Shown here: positions 36,878-45,699 of the stretch, piece by piece
Numbering within the stretch: position 1 is the stretch's first letter
Layout: each line of letters opens with the position of its first letter
From: Amylibacter sp. SFDW26
GTDB lineage: Bacteria; Pseudomonadota; Alphaproteobacteria; Rhodobacterales; Rhodobacteraceae
Length of the DNA stretch: 64,000 bases
Direction of reading: 5' to 3'
NCBI RefSeq assembly: GCF_009184395.1
Contig: NZ_WEIC01000002.1
Span: forward strand, 558,001 to 622,000
The notes under the pieces: model-generated
What the model was told of the DNA's origin: nothing
The model's input: only the letters and a program-made list of their open reading frames with translations
The model's database searches: none
Program-made: the position numbers and the translations under genes

Positions 36878-37408
36878 TTAAGGGCGTATTTCGATGGGGG
36901 TTCCGATTGGTACAGCATCCCAAAGTTCGCGCATTTCAACGTTGGAAACAGCAATACATCCCGCAGTCCAGTCCCCTGTCAGCGTCAACTTATCTAACAA
37001 TCGGTTGGGCTGCCCATGGATGAATATATCACCACCTGGGTCATAGTTACCTTCACGTGCACGTTCTAAATCTTTGGGCAGGGGATAATTCAGGCCAAGT
37101 GATAACGTGTAGCTGCTTTGTGGGTTGCGACGGTTTATTTTATACAAACCCTCTGGGGTTTTCCCATCACCTTGTTTAACTTTGTCACCGCTTGGGGCAA
37201 AGCCAAGGGAAATGGGGTATTCGCGCACAGGTTTGCCTGATTGATAAACTGTCATAACCCGTTTTGTTTTTTCCACCAAAATATGATCGATATACCCTAT
37301 GATGGGCGCTTTGGGTTGTTCTGGTGGAATAACAGGCGCAACAGGATATTTCATCCACACCCAGATGCCACAAAGCGTGATAGTGAGGAGTATTAAGAGC
37401 TTACGCAT
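36878..37408 (-). CDS. L,D-transpeptidase family protein (YkuD domain)
   Basis: This is a 176-aa periplasmic enzyme that forms peptidoglycan 3-3 cross-links or attaches proteins to peptidoglycan. An N-terminal hydrophobic anchor or signal (LLILLTITLCGIWVWM) is followed by the YkuD domain. The conserved IFIHGQPN carries the catalytic His and GDWTAGCIAVSN carries the nucleophilic Cys. The Ala before GC replaces the more common His/Ser of the SHGC motif. It is 8 bp downstream of the MalY-type gene and upstream of accA, all on the minus strand. Confidence 0.9.
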   Translation of the reverse strand: MRKLLILLTITLCGIWVWMKYPVAPVIPPEQPKAPIIGYIDHILVEKTKRVMTVYQSGKPVREYPISLGFAPSGDKVKQGDGKTPEGLYKINRRNPQSSYTLSLGLNYPLPKDLERAREGNYDPGGDIFIHGQPNRLLDKLTLTGDWTAGCIAVSNVEMRELWDAVPIGTPIEIRP

Positions 37409-37416
37409 ATCGTGTA

Positions 37417-38586
37417 TTATTGCAGATCAGAAAAAGCTTTTTGCAAACGACTGACGGCTTCTTCGATCACAGAGCGAGGGGCTCCTAGGTTAAAGCGTAA
37501 GAAACTATCGCCACCTAATCCAAAGGTTGTGCCGTCGTTCGGGGCGATTTTGGCAACCTTTCGGACGCGATTGATGAACTCTTCAGTTGCCATACCTGTG
37601 CCAGAAAAATCGACCCATGCAAGGTATGTGGCTTCTAGGTTCATCGACTTAAGGCCAGGTATGGCGTTTACACCTTCGTCGAATACGCGTTTGTTTTCTG
37701 CTAAATAAGCTACCAGTTCGTCAACCCATGCGTCACCGCCTGTATAGGCTGCTTCTGCCATGTAAAGGCCAAAGCTGTTGGCGGATATACCACCTGCAAC
37801 CATTGTGGTCGCAAATTTTTCACGCAGAGATTTGTCATGGACGATAACGTTGCCTGTATGATTGCCTGCGATATTGAAGGTCTTGCTGGGGGCGGTCATT
37901 ATCACCAGACGGTCGCTGATTTCGGGAACAGCGTTAGGCATAGGGATATGCTTGTTTTCACCAAATACCAGATCGTGATGGATTTCGTCAGACACAAGGA
38001 TGAGGTCATGTTTCACGCAAAAATCTGCCACACCTTGAAGTTCTTCTTGTGTCCAAACGCGTCCACCTGGGTTATGGGGTGAACAGAACATGAGCATCTT
38101 CTCTTTGCCCGTTAGAACGTCGTCATAGGCATCGAAATCCATCGTGTAATGCCCATCGGTGTTGACCATTTCGCATTCGGTAATCGTGCGCCCCGCTGCT
38201 TTGATATACTTGGCAAAAGCATGGTAAACAGGTGTGAATAATACGACTGCATCGCCTGGATCAGTAAAAGCTGCAGTGCATAAGGCTGTGCCATTCCCTA
38301 ATCCGTGGGCTGTAAATATGGATTCAGGATCAACCGCCCAATTATGGCGGCGTTCCATCCAGCCGCAAATTGCAGCGCGATAAGATGCTTCATCTGCATA
38401 ATAACCAAATACACCATGATCTGTCATTCCTATGATAGCATCCAGTACGCATTGGGGCGGTTTGAAATCCATGTCAGCGACCCACATGGCCAATCCATCG
38501 TCTGGGCTGACGCCATAGATTGGTTCCATCATATCCCATTTACTGGAGTGCGTATTGCGGCGGTCGATGATTTCGTCAAAACTCAT
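37417..38586 (-). CDS. MalY/PatB-type PLP-dependent C-S lyase (cystathionine beta-lyase-like)
   Basis: This is a 389-aa fold-type I aminotransferase-family enzyme. The signature MWVADMDFKPPQCVLDAI lies near the N terminus and NPGGRVWTQEEL near residue 165. The PLP-binding lysine is in MTAPSKTFNIAGNHTGNVIV. The end FLRFNLGAPRSVIEEAVSRL is conserved. MalY/PatB members cleave cystathionine or other cysteine conjugates to a thiol, pyruvate and ammonia. Which substrate applies is unknown. RBS AAAGGAG precedes the start. The divergent gap to def holds a 22-bp inverted repeat (38643-38664). Confidence 0.9.
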   Translation of the reverse strand: MSFDEIIDRRNTHSSKWDMMEPIYGVSPDDGLAMWVADMDFKPPQCVLDAIIGMTDHGVFGYYADEASYRAAICGWMERRHNWAVDPESIFTAHGLGNGTALCTAAFTDPGDAVVLFTPVYHAFAKYIKAAGRTITECEMVNTDGHYTMDFDAYDDVLTGKEKMLMFCSPHNPGGRVWTQEELQGVADFCVKHDLILVSDEIHHDLVFGENKHIPMPNAVPEISDRLVIMTAPSKTFNIAGNHTGNVIVHDKSLREKFATTMVAGGISANSFGLYMAEAAYTGGDAWVDELVAYLAENKRVFDEGVNAIPGLKSMNLEATYLAWVDFSGTGMATEEFINRVRKVAKIAPNDGTTFGLGGDSFLRFNLGAPRSVIEEAVSRLQKAFSDLQ

Positions 38587-38642
38587 AGTGGTCTCCTTTA
38601 TGCGGAAGCTTATCTAATGCCAGAATGGGGGCAAGCATGATT

Positions 38643-38664
38643 TTGTACCAATTTTACGGTACAA
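38643..38664. promoter_or_regulatory. Inverted repeat in the malY-like / def divergent region
   Basis: TTGTACC (38643-38649) and GGTACAA (38658-38664) form a perfect dyad with an 8-bp spacer, the size of a dimeric repressor operator. The 10-bp string TTTTGTACCA at 38641-38650 recurs in the promoter region of the TetR gene at 41234-41243. Confidence 0.45.
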
Positions 38665-38708
38665 TGAAGGTTCTTGAACCCGCGCCGTGTTTCGCATAAA
38701 TCGCTGAT

Positions 38709-39224
38709 ATGATTTTACCGATCCTAATACACCCCGACCCCCGCTTGAAAAAGCTGTGCGACCCATTTGATGGGGTTGATGATGATGCGCGTGCTATGGC
38801 TGATGCTATGTTAGAGACTATGTATGATGCGCCCGGCGTTGGGTTGGCCGCTCCACAGATTGGTAAGACCGTGCGTATGTTCGTGATGGATTGTGCCAAA
38901 GATGAAGAAGACCCAAACCCAATGGCGTTGTTCAACCCTGTTGTGACATGGGCTAGCGAAGAGAAAAATGTGCATGAAGAGGGATGTTTGTCTATTCCAG
39001 GGCAGTTCGAAGATGTGACACGTCCAGCGGAAGTGAAAGTTGGCTTCATTGATAAAGACGGTAAAGAGCAAGAAGAGCATTTTACTGGGCTTTGGGCGAC
39101 ATGTGCGCAGCATGAAATTGATCATTTGGATGGTATTTTATTCGTGGATTATTTGAGCCGTATGAAACGATCAATGATCACAAAGAAGATGCAGAAACTG
39201 AAAAAAGAATTGGCAGCTGGGTAA
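38709..39224 (+). CDS. def: Peptide deformylase
   Basis: This metalloenzyme removes the N-formyl group from nascent proteins. It has 171 aa. Motif 1 is GVGLAAPQIG at 43-52. Motif 2 is EGCLSIPG with the metal ligand Cys93. Motif 3 is QHEIDHLDG with ligands His135 and His139 and catalytic Glu136. All active-site residues are present. The last base of its stop (TAATG) is the first base of the second def-like gene, and fmt follows, so formylation and deformylation enzymes are grouped. Confidence 0.96.
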   Translation: MILPILIHPDPRLKKLCDPFDGVDDDARAMADAMLETMYDAPGVGLAAPQIGKTVRMFVMDCAKDEEDPNPMALFNPVVTWASEEKNVHEEGCLSIPGQFEDVTRPAEVKVGFIDKDGKEQEEHFTGLWATCAQHEIDHLDGILFVDYLSRMKRSMITKKMQKLKKELAAG

Positions 39225-39730
39225 TGCCAAAGCGTCCATTCCTTGCCTATCCTGACAAGCGGTTGAAAACAGCTTGTGTGCCTGTAGAGGCAATCACAGA
39301 TGAAGTCAGAAGCATTTGGCAAGATATGTTGGACAGTATGTATGCGATGCCGGGTGTTGGTTTGGGTGCCAATCAGATTGGTGAAAGCTTGGCTTTGGCA
39401 GTTGTGGATTGTTCTGAGAATTATGATCAACCTGTGCGCATGGCGAACCCAAAGGTTCTGCACGCATCTGCGAAGATGCGCACCCATGAAGAAGGTAGCC
39501 CGAATTTGCCAGGACTTTGGGCGAAGCTGGATCGTCCACGTGCAGTGACTGTAGAATACATGGACGAGCATGGTGCGATTGTTGAAAAGGACTTTGTTGG
39601 CCTGTGGGCAACGTCTGTCCAACATCAAATCGATCATTTGGACGGCAAAATGTTTTTTGACCGTTTAAGCCCTGTTAAACGTAAGATGCTTTTGGCGAAA
39701 GCTGCTAAGCAAGCGAAGCGGAAGGGGTAG
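39224..39730 (+). CDS. Degenerate peptide deformylase paralogue (probably not a deformylase)
   Basis: This 168-aa protein is plainly homologous to the adjacent def (PGVGLGANQIG at 43-53, GLWATSVQHQIDHLDG near 127-141), but two catalytic positions have changed. Motif 2 reads EEGSPNLPG, so the metal-ligand Cys is Ser92. Motif 3 reads HQIDH, so the catalytic Glu is Gln135. Deformylase activity is therefore unlikely. The gene is intact, 1 base overlapping def and 3 bp before fmt, so it is retained in the operon. It may have a binding or regulatory role. Family membership is sure, function is not. Confidence 0.88.
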   Translation: MPKRPFLAYPDKRLKTACVPVEAITDEVRSIWQDMLDSMYAMPGVGLGANQIGESLALAVVDCSENYDQPVRMANPKVLHASAKMRTHEEGSPNLPGLWAKLDRPRAVTVEYMDEHGAIVEKDFVGLWATSVQHQIDHLDGKMFFDRLSPVKRKMLLAKAAKQAKRKG

Positions 39731-39733
39731 GAT

Positions 39734-40642
39734 ATGCGTATTGTCTTTATGGGAACCCCAGATTTTTCTGTACCAGTTTTGGATGCATTGGTGAAAGCTG
39801 GACATGAAGTTGTAGGTGTTTACAGCCAACCACCACGTCCTGCGGGGCGCGGTAAAAAAGAACGCCCATCGCCTGTACAAGCCTTTGCCGAAACGCTTGG
39901 ATTGCCTGTCTATCATCCGTTGAATTTCAAGGATGCGGCTGACGTTGCTACATTTGAAGCACTCAATGCTGATGTCGCGGTTGTTGTGGCTTATGGTTTG
40001 ATCTTGCCACAAGTGTTGCTGGATGCGCCTAAGTTTGGATGTCTGAATATCCATGCTTCACTCTTACCGCGTTGGCGGGGCGCTGCACCCATTCACCGCG
40101 CGATAATGGCAGGTGATACGCAAACGGGTGTTTGTATTATGCAGATGGAAGCTGGGCTGGATACGGGGCCAGTTTTGCTGCGCGATCAAACGGATATTTT
40201 GACGTCTGACACGACATTGGTTTTACATGATCGTCTGGCAGATATGGGCGCGGATTTGATTTTACGTGCTTTAGATGAATTGCCAGATTTAAAGCCTGAA
40301 GTTCAAAGCGCTGATGGCGTTACCTTTGCTGAGAAGATTGATAAAGCTGAGGCAAAGATTGATTGGGCGCAGGATGCAGAGACAGTTGATCGTTTGATCC
40401 GTGGCTTATCCCCATTCCCTGGGGCTTGGTGCCAGATCGATGGGCAACGCGTGAAGGTTTTGAACAGCTGCATTGCGGATGACAACGGTACAGCAGGTGT
40501 TGCATTAGATGATGCGCTGACAGTTGCCTGTGGTACAGGTGCGGTTCAATTGTTGCGTTTGCAGCGTGCAGGCAAAGGTGCGATGGATACGGCTGATTTT
40601 ATGCGTGGATTGCCTGTCGCCAAAGGTACCCAGTTGAGTTAA
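39734..40642 (+). CDS. fmt: Methionyl-tRNA formyltransferase
   Basis: This enzyme formylates initiator Met-tRNA using 10-formyl-THF. It has 302 aa. The N-terminal domain begins [19 protein letters not shown]. The catalytic Asn105 and His107 lie in [20 protein letters not shown], and GLDTGPVLL follows with the catalytic Asp. The C-terminal OB-like domain covers about 205-300. It is the last gene of a def-def-like-fmt operon and its stop overlaps by 4 bases with the convergent TetR gene. Confidence 0.96.
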   Translation: MRIVFMGTPDFSVPVLDALVKAGHEVVGVYSQPPRPAGRGKKERPSPVQAFAETLGLPVYHPLNFKDAADVATFEALNADVAVVVAYGLILPQVLLDAPKFGCLNIHASLLPRWRGAAPIHRAIMAGDTQTGVCIMQMEAGLDTGPVLLRDQTDILTSDTTLVLHDRLADMGADLILRALDELPDLKPEVQSADGVTFAEKIDKAEAKIDWAQDAETVDRLIRGLSPFPGAWCQIDGQRVKVLNSCIADDNGTAGVALDDALTVACGTGAVQLLRLQRAGKGAMDTADFMRGLPVAKGTQLS

Positions 40643-41202
40643 TCGACGATTGCTTTGATCGTCACTAAATATCCTGACAAATCATTCCCTGCTTTGCTGA
40701 GTGCTTGGGCGCCATAATAAAGCTGTAGTAAAGCTTGTGCCTGTGCTTTGGCTGTCTCAGTGTCTTTGCCAGCATCCTCTAATATATCTTGTAAAGTTGA
40801 AGCGATTGCGGCTGACATACGTGCGGCAGCATCTGCTATTTCAGGGTTGGTTGTTCCAAATTCGACCATTGCATTACAGATGAAACAGCCACGACGATTT
40901 TCAATTGGACCTGAATTGTCGATCTGATTGAAGAGATAAAGCAGACGTTCCGCAAGTGGGATATCTGGGGATTGGGCTTTTAGCTCTTCTAATAATTTCG
41001 CCAGATACACATTTTCGTACCGATCAAGGGCCGCGATATAGGCGAGGTGTTTATCAGTGAAGGCTGCATAGAATGACCCGCGTGATAATTCCATCGCGTT
41101 TAAAAGATCAGGAAGGTTGGTCGACCCATAGCCCTGTTTCCAGAAAATGTTAATTGCACCATCTAATGCGGTGTCTTGGTCAAACTCTCTTGGGCGTGCC
41201 AT
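40639..41202 (-). CDS. TetR/AcrR family transcriptional regulator
   Basis: This is a 187-aa repressor-type protein. The N-terminal HTH (about residues 10-50) reads [40 protein letters not shown]. The C-terminal ligand domain includes [14 protein letters not shown], a segment typical of the YxaF/LmrA-like subgroup that senses organic or thiol compounds. It is divergent from the YHS-domain gene. The 171-bp gap contains TTTTGTACCA and ACCATTTGGT, candidate operator elements. Regulated targets are inferred to be itself and its divergent neighbours. Confidence 0.88.
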   Translation of the reverse strand: MARPREFDQDTALDGAINIFWKQGYGSTNLPDLLNAMELSRGSFYAAFTDKHLAYIAALDRYENVYLAKLLEELKAQSPDIPLAERLLYLFNQIDNSGPIENRRGCFICNAMVEFGTTNPEIADAAARMSAAIASTLQDILEDAGKDTETAKAQAQALLQLYYGAQALSKAGNDLSGYLVTIKAIVD

Positions 41203-41233
41203 TTATAATCTTTCATTTACTCACGATTATGTG

Positions 41234-41263
41234 TTTTGTACCATTTGGTTTATAATGATACCA
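41234..41263. promoter_or_regulatory. Candidate operator/promoter in the TetR / YHS divergent region
   Basis: TTTTGTACCA (41234-41243), the dyad ACCA-TT-TGGT (41240-41249), TATAAT (41251-41256) and ATACCAC (41258 on) are packed together about 32-61 bp before the TetR start. This resembles an autoregulatory TetR operator overlapping a -10 element. It is seen by pattern only. Confidence 0.4.
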
Positions 41264-41373
41264 CATCTTTAATCAGAAGGGCGATAGAAATTTTATAAAG
41301 CTATCGCAGTCTCCTCTGACCTTACAATTTAATAGTTCAAACACTGGCTTTGAGCCAGAAAAGGAGAAATAAA

Positions 41374-41847
41374 ATGAAATCATTTATTCGTGCAGCCGTA
41401 TTAGGTGTAGCAGTAGCAACTACAACTGTAACAAGCGCATTCGCTGTTGATGAGCTAAATGTAACAGCAACTGGCTTGGCTATGCGTGGTTATGACCCTG
41501 TGTCATATTTCAATGGTGGCCCACAAGAAGGTGCATTCAACATCACAGCAGTGCATGAAGAAGCAACTTACCGTTTCGCATCTGAAGAGAACAAGAAAAC
41601 ATTCTTGGCTAACCCAGAAGCATATACACCAGCATTCGGTGGTTACTGTGCATATGGTCTGTCTGTAGGTTCTAAGTTCGATGGCGATCCAAACGTTTGG
41701 GCAATTGTTGATGACAAACTTTACCTGAACCTTTCAGCACCAGTTCAAAAATTATGGAACAAAGATCAAGCTGAGCATTTGGTTAATGGTAATGCAAACT
41801 GGGAAAAGATCGAACACACAGCCGTAGCTGATACACTACCAAAATAA
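41374..41847 (+). CDS. Exported YHS-domain protein
   Basis: This is a 157-aa protein with a clear Sec signal peptide (MKSFIRAAVLGVAVATTTVT-SAFA, cleavage near residue 24-26). A YHS-type domain follows: LAMRGYDPVSYFNGG, then YRFASEENKKTFLANPEAYTPAFGGYCAYGL with a conserved Cys. YHS domains often bind metals or accompany metal transporters. The ATG at 41374 has a strong RBS (AAGGAGAAAT). Divergent from the TetR gene and followed by a strong terminator. It is probably secreted or periplasmic. The ligand is unknown. Confidence 0.86.
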   Translation: MKSFIRAAVLGVAVATTTVTSAFAVDELNVTATGLAMRGYDPVSYFNGGPQEGAFNITAVHEEATYRFASEENKKTFLANPEAYTPAFGGYCAYGLSVGSKFDGDPNVWAIVDDKLYLNLSAPVQKLWNKDQAEHLVNGNANWEKIEHTAVADTLPK

Positions 41848-41874
41848 TACAGTCCTGTATTAACCTGCTTTCTG

Positions 41875-41908
41875 AAAGGCGGTGCATATTGATATGTACC
41901 GCCTTTTT
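41875..41908 (+). terminator. Rho-independent terminator of the YHS gene
   Basis: AAAGGCGGT (41875-41883) pairs with ACCGCCTTT (41898-41906), the stem continues through CATAT/ATATG, and TTTTT closes it. This is a very stable hairpin 27 bp after the YHS stop. Confidence 0.92.
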
Positions 41909-41942
41909 ACTATGTAATATGTATACCTTGTAGGAGATACAT

Positions 41943-42188
41943 ATGCCGTTTTTACTAACTATGATTGTGGGCGCTGCAGCTGGATTATTAGCTGTACGCT
42001 TTATGAATGTTCAAGCCAGTGCGTTGGTCGCCGTGGCGATTGGTGTTCTGGGCGCAATCGTAGGCGGTATTGTTTTACGTGTCTTAGCGGCAGCCTTTAT
42101 TGGTACATCTAGTGTGTTAAGTATTTTTATCGGCGGTTTATTAGGGGCTGTTGCCCTAATCTGGATATACCGCCGATACTTTAAATAG
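41943..42188 (+). CDS. Small GlsB/YeaQ/YmgE-like membrane protein
   Basis: This is an 81-aa, almost wholly hydrophobic protein with three helices and Gly-rich faces ([52 protein letters not shown]). It resembles the transglycosylase-associated or GlsB/YeaQ stress-membrane family in size and pattern. The RBS TAGGAG is good. It lies after the YHS terminator, so it has its own transcription, and its end overlaps the arsH stop region by 8 bases on the other strand. Confidence 0.72.
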   Translation: MPFLLTMIVGAAAGLLAVRFMNVQASALVAVAIGVLGAIVGGIVLRVLAAAFIGTSSVLSIFIGGLLGAVALIWIYRRYFK

Positions 42189-42873
42189 ACTTTTGGTTCA
42201 CACGTTTTGAAAGCTCTTCGCGTGTTTCGACACGTTCACTGTAACGATCAACCAGATAATCTTTGCGGTCTTTGGTCAGTACGGTGAATTTTACCAGTTC
42301 TTCCATCACATCGACCATGCGGTTGTAAAACGGGCTTGGCTTCATGCGGTCATTATCGTCGAACTCTAAAAATGCTTTTGGTACGGATGATTGGTTTGGA
42401 ATTGTCAGCAATCGCATCCAACGCCCCAAGATGCGCAATTGGTTTACAGTGTTGAAACTTTGTGACCCGCCGTTGACCTGCATCACAGCCAGTGTTTTCC
42501 CTTGGGTTGGGCGCACGCCACCGATAGGTGCTAATGGAATCCAATCGATTTGTGTTTTCATAATACCAGTCATGGCACCGTGGCGTTCTGGTGAACACCA
42601 AACCATGCCATCTGACCACATTACAAGATCGCGTAATTCTTGCACTTTGGGGTGCGTCTCATCGTGATCGTCTGGCAAAGGTAATCCAGAAGGATCGAAT
42701 ATTTTGGTTTCAGCGCCATAGCGATTTAACACACGTGCAGCTTCTTCGGTCATCAAGCGACTGAAAGAGCGATCACGTAGTGAGCCGTAGAGTAACAGGA
42801 TTTTTGGCGCGGTTTCTGAGTTGCTTTCAATCGCATGAAAACAAGCATCATTTATGTTTGGTGTATCAGACAT
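42181..42873 (-). CDS. arsH: NADPH-dependent FMN reductase, ArsH type
   Basis: This is a 230-aa flavodoxin-like reductase. The family blocks [53 protein letters not shown] and [17 protein letters not shown] are diagnostic of ArsH. ArsH oxidises trivalent organoarsenicals or acts as a general FMN/quinone reductase. No arsR, arsB or arsC lies beside it here. It is convergent with the small membrane gene and divergent from the DUF1330 gene. Confidence 0.92.
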   Translation of the reverse strand: MSDTPNINDACFHAIESNSETAPKILLLYGSLRDRSFSRLMTEEAARVLNRYGAETKIFDPSGLPLPDDHDETHPKVQELRDLVMWSDGMVWCSPERHGAMTGIMKTQIDWIPLAPIGGVRPTQGKTLAVMQVNGGSQSFNTVNQLRILGRWMRLLTIPNQSSVPKAFLEFDDNDRMKPSPFYNRMVDVMEELVKFTVLTKDRKDYLVDRYSERVETREELSKRVNQKSI

Positions 42874-43015
42874 AGTGGCATCCTTTTGTTGCGACGGTCT
42901 TTGATGATTTGGAGATGCAAGTCAAGTTTGCCATCTGCGAATTCGGTTGGATTGTTCTGCACGCCAGTATAGCATTTTTGTAAAAGTTATTTGTCAAACC
43001 TAAAGGAAATTCAAA

Positions 43016-43306
43016 ATGGTTGCTTATGTTGTTGTTGATACCAAGATTACCAATGCAGAAGTTTATGAAACCTATAAAGCACAGGCAAAACCGATTGCCG
43101 AGAAATACGGCGGCGTTTACCGCACGCGTGGTGGCGAAATGGATGTGTTGGAAAATGATCTGTGGGCACCAACACGTATTGTGATTGTGGAGTTCCCATC
43201 CATGCAAGCGGCACGTGACTTTGTACATTCAGAAGAATACCAACCTGTGAAAGCAATCCGCCACGCGAATGCAGAATGTACGTTGGCCATTGTGGACGGC
43301 GTTTAG
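43016..43306 (+). CDS. DUF1330 family protein
   Basis: This is a 96-residue dimeric alpha/beta-barrel (ferredoxin-like) protein. The features YKAQAKPIAEKYGGVYRTRGGEM, RIVIVEFPSMQAARDFVHSEE and YQPVKAIRHANAECTLAIVDG are those of DUF1330. RBS AAAGGAAA precedes the start. It is divergent from arsH and convergent with a VOC-type gene (4-base overlap). No function is established that I can support. Confidence 0.88.
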   Translation: MVAYVVVDTKITNAEVYETYKAQAKPIAEKYGGVYRTRGGEMDVLENDLWAPTRIVIVEFPSMQAARDFVHSEEYQPVKAIRHANAECTLAIVDGV

Positions 43307-43638
43307 ATATCTTCTTTACAAATGGCGCGATCAATTTCCATCAGCTCAACGGGCGCGCCATTTACTTCAATAAAGGCCACTAGCAAGCCGTCTATAGGGC
43401 TATTGGGTTCAATAATAACAGTCATCCCTTTTAAGGCTTCTGCTAAATTATCAACTTCAAAAGCAACATGTGGAACGGTCTTAACCAAATCAGGATAAGG
43501 GGCATTGTCATGGTATCGTTGCCATTGAATGCCGAATGGGTTGTTTTTGTGATCGCTGACGGTCATTCCAAGATGTTTTAGAACAATTTCGCCGTCAAAA
43601 TCATCAGTTGTCGGAATGCCAATGTGATTAAATTTCAT
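43303..43638 (-). CDS. VOC (glyoxalase/bleomycin-resistance) superfamily protein
   Basis: This is a 111-aa single-module VOC-fold protein from the ATG at 43638 (MKFNHIGIPTTDDFDGEIV). It continues with PHVAFEVDNLAEALKG and ends with IEVNGAPVELMEID, typical of metal-binding VOC strands. The frame stays open upstream to 43770, but that part overlaps rnhA and is not family-like. It is the last gene of the minus-strand ispH-methyltransferase-rnhA run, 13 bp after rnhA. The substrate is unknown. Confidence 0.78.
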   Translation of the reverse strand: MKFNHIGIPTTDDFDGEIVLKHLGMTVSDHKNNPFGIQWQRYHDNAPYPDLVKTVPHVAFEVDNLAEALKGMTVIIEPNSPIDGLLVAFIEVNGAPVELMEIDRAICKEDI

Positions 43639-43651
43639 ATCAGTCCATTGA

Positions 43652-44104
43652 TTAAGGTTTAAACGGTTCCATACCAGCACGCGCCAATTCATCGGCACGT
43701 TCGTTTTCAGCATGCCCTGCATGCCCTTTAATCCACTCCCAAGTGACTTGGTGGCGTTTGGTGGCCTCATCTAAACGTTTCCAAAGGTCTGCGTTTTTAA
43801 CAGGTTTTTTAGAGGCGTTTTTCCAGCCGTTTTTCTTCCAACCGAAAATCCAACTGGTGATGCCGTCTTTGACATAAGAACTGTCTGTCACCACTGTAAT
43901 CGCGCTGGGCTTGCCAAGTGTTTCCAATGCTGTGATTGCTGCCATCAATTCCATTTGGTTATTTGTTGTATGTTCTGAGCCGCCTTTTAATTCGCGCTCT
44001 TTGATGACTTTGTCGCCCTCTTTTGCAAACAATAAAACACCCCATCCCCCTGGACCTGGATTGCCTGAGCAGGCGCCGTCTGTGTATGCGTATAGATCAG
44101 GCAT
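43652..44104 (-). CDS. rnhA: Ribonuclease HI
   Basis: This enzyme degrades RNA in RNA-DNA hybrids. It has 150 aa with the opening [16 protein letters not shown]. The catalytic carboxylates are all present: Asp9, Glu52 (QMELMAAI), Asp74 (TDSSYV) and Asp138 (NERADELA). The basic handle region [15 protein letters not shown] is also there. The start overlaps the methyltransferase stop by 8 bases, consistent with one operon from ispH. Confidence 0.96.
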   Translation of the reverse strand: MPDLYAYTDGACSGNPGPGGWGVLLFAKEGDKVIKERELKGGSEHTTNNQMELMAAITALETLGKPSAITVVTDSSYVKDGITSWIFGWKKNGWKNASKKPVKNADLWKRLDEATKRHQVTWEWIKGHAGHAENERADELARAGMEPFKP

Positions 44105-44687
44105 GGGCGGTTACAATCATGAAAGGGTCTTTGGTGCCAGCCATGCCTTTTTCGGCGCTGTGGCGTGTGGTGAGAATGGTAAAGCCAGCGTCAGTCATTA
44201 AATCGTGCAACTCGTGCTCTTCGTAATATGTATACATACGCTCCAGATCATCGCGTTCTGAACCTGTCCCTGTTTTCAGACCAATATGAAAGTGCCCTGA
44301 TGGTTTTAAAGCTTTATAGATGGCGGACAGATGACGTGGCATATCAGCTTTTGGGGCATGCAACAGGCTGAAATTTGCCCAGATGCCATCATATTTAGCT
44401 TCTGCAATTAGGTCATCGAATGTGGCAAGTCTCGCATTCACGCCGAATTTGGTCTTTGCCATTTTGACCATTTCAGAAGAGGCATCAATCGCATCTACAA
44501 CCAGTCCTGTGTCTTGCATCATCATTGCGGAATTGCCTGGGCCGCAGCCCAAGTCCAATACCGCCCCACCTTTGGGAACAGCATCCAGAAAGTTTTGCAA
44601 ATCTTGGTCTGGCATGGTGCGACTGACCAATTCGACATAAGTCTGTGCGCGCTTATTATAAGTATCGATCGTCTGTTTATCTGGCAT
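44097..44687 (-). CDS. Class I SAM-dependent methyltransferase
   Basis: This is a 196-aa methyltransferase. The SAM motif I is [15 protein letters not shown] near residue 40. Motif II is [19 protein letters not shown], and [20 protein letters not shown] falls in the motif IV-VI region. It lies between ispH (4 bp upstream) and rnhA (overlapping). The substrate is unknown. The family resembles small-molecule methyltransferases rather than rRNA enzymes. Confidence 0.86.
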   Translation of the reverse strand: MPDKQTIDTYNKRAQTYVELVSRTMPDQDLQNFLDAVPKGGAVLDLGCGPGNSAMMMQDTGLVVDAIDASSEMVKMAKTKFGVNARLATFDDLIAEAKYDGIWANFSLLHAPKADMPRHLSAIYKALKPSGHFHIGLKTGTGSERDDLERMYTYYEEHELHDLMTDAGFTILTTRHSAEKGMAGTKDPFMIVTAHA

Positions 44688-44691
44688 ACGC

Positions 44692-45639
44692 TTAAGCGGG
44701 CTCTCTTAGAACGCGAGGAACTTTGAATTCTACATTCTCAACAGCAGTTTCAACAATCTCTGTTGTAACGTCGTAGCGATCTTTGAATGCATCAATAACT
44801 TCATTGATTAGAATTTCAGGAGCAGAAGCGCCCGCAGTGATGCCAACGGATTTCACGCCATCCATAGCGCGCCAATCAATGTCTTTTGCGCGTTGAACCA
44901 ATTGAGAATAGTTGCAACCTGCGTTTGAGCCAACTTCAACAAGACGTTTTGAGTTTGAAGAGTTTGGTGCGCCAATTACCAGAAGCGCGTCAATTTTTGG
45001 GGCAACAGCCTTTACCGCTTCTTGGCGGTTGGTTGTGGCGTAACAAATGTCTTCTTTGTGTGGGCCAACGATATTAGGGAAACGGTTTTGCAGGGCTTTT
45101 ACGATTTCCACAGTGTCATCCACACTTAAAGTAGTCTGTGTGATATAAGCCAGCTTATCTTCATCACGTGGTGTAAGTGTAGCAACATCCGCTGGTGTTT
45201 CCACAAGCAGAACTTCACCTTCTGGCAATTGACCCATTGTGCCGATGGTTTCTGGGTGGCCTGCGTGGCCAATCATTACCATTTGCAAGCCGTTCTGATT
45301 ATGACGATCCGCCTCGATGTGCACTTTGGAGACCAAAGGGCAAGTTGCATCGACATAGATCATGTTGCGATGTTCAGCGGCAGCTGGCACAGATTTTGGA
45401 ACGCCGTGGGCTGAAAAAATCACAGGGCGATCTGTTGGGCATTCGTCCAGTTCTTCGACAAAGACGGCTCCTTTGTCACGCAAACCATCGACGACGTATT
45501 TATTGTGTACGATTTCATGGCGCACATAAACAGGCGCGCCCCATTTTTCGATCGCCATCTCAACGATCTTAATGGCACGGTCAACACCAGCGCAAAAGCC
45601 GCGCGGTGCTGCTAAGTAAAGATTCAATTTCTGTTTCAT
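44692..45639 (-). CDS. ispH: 4-hydroxy-3-methylbut-2-enyl diphosphate reductase
   Basis: This is the terminal enzyme of the MEP pathway, an iron-sulfur protein that yields IPP and DMAPP. It has 315 aa with the three cluster cysteines visible: Cys16 ([13 protein letters not shown]), Cys100 ([12 protein letters not shown]) and Cys199 ([10 protein letters not shown]). The substrate-binding GHAGHPE and [13 protein letters not shown] are present. It shares the pathway with ispE at 17777. A GNRA-capped hairpin (45674-45699) lies 35 bp before the start. Confidence 0.96.
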   Translation of the reverse strand: MKQKLNLYLAAPRGFCAGVDRAIKIVEMAIEKWGAPVYVRHEIVHNKYVVDGLRDKGAVFVEELDECPTDRPVIFSAHGVPKSVPAAAEHRNMIYVDATCPLVSKVHIEADRHNQNGLQMVMIGHAGHPETIGTMGQLPEGEVLLVETPADVATLTPRDEDKLAYITQTTLSVDDTVEIVKALQNRFPNIVGPHKEDICYATTNRQEAVKAVAPKIDALLVIGAPNSSNSKRLVEVGSNAGCNYSQLVQRAKDIDWRAMDGVKSVGITAGASAPEILINEVIDAFKDRYDVTTEIVETAVENVEFKVPRVLREPA

Positions 45640-45673
45640 AAAAAGGGATATGCCACAGTTCCTGAAATGATTT

Positions 45674-45699
45674 AAGCCCCAAACTTACGTTCGGAGCTT
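45674..45699 (-). promoter_or_regulatory. GNRA-capped hairpin in the ispH leader / after the NYN gene
   Basis: Read on the minus strand, AAGCTCCGAAC pairs with GTTTGGGGCTT (two G-U pairs) around the tetraloop GTAA, a GNRA loop. On the plus strand the same positions would be A-C mismatches, so the structure belongs to minus-strand RNA. No T-tract follows. It lies between the NYN stop and the ispH start, so it is either a weak terminator or a leader structure. Confidence 0.5.

Noticed and set aside
43639-43770. Upstream extension of the VOC gene frame into rnhA
   Set aside because: rnhA is complete there, and the VOC fold starts at MKFNHIGIP.
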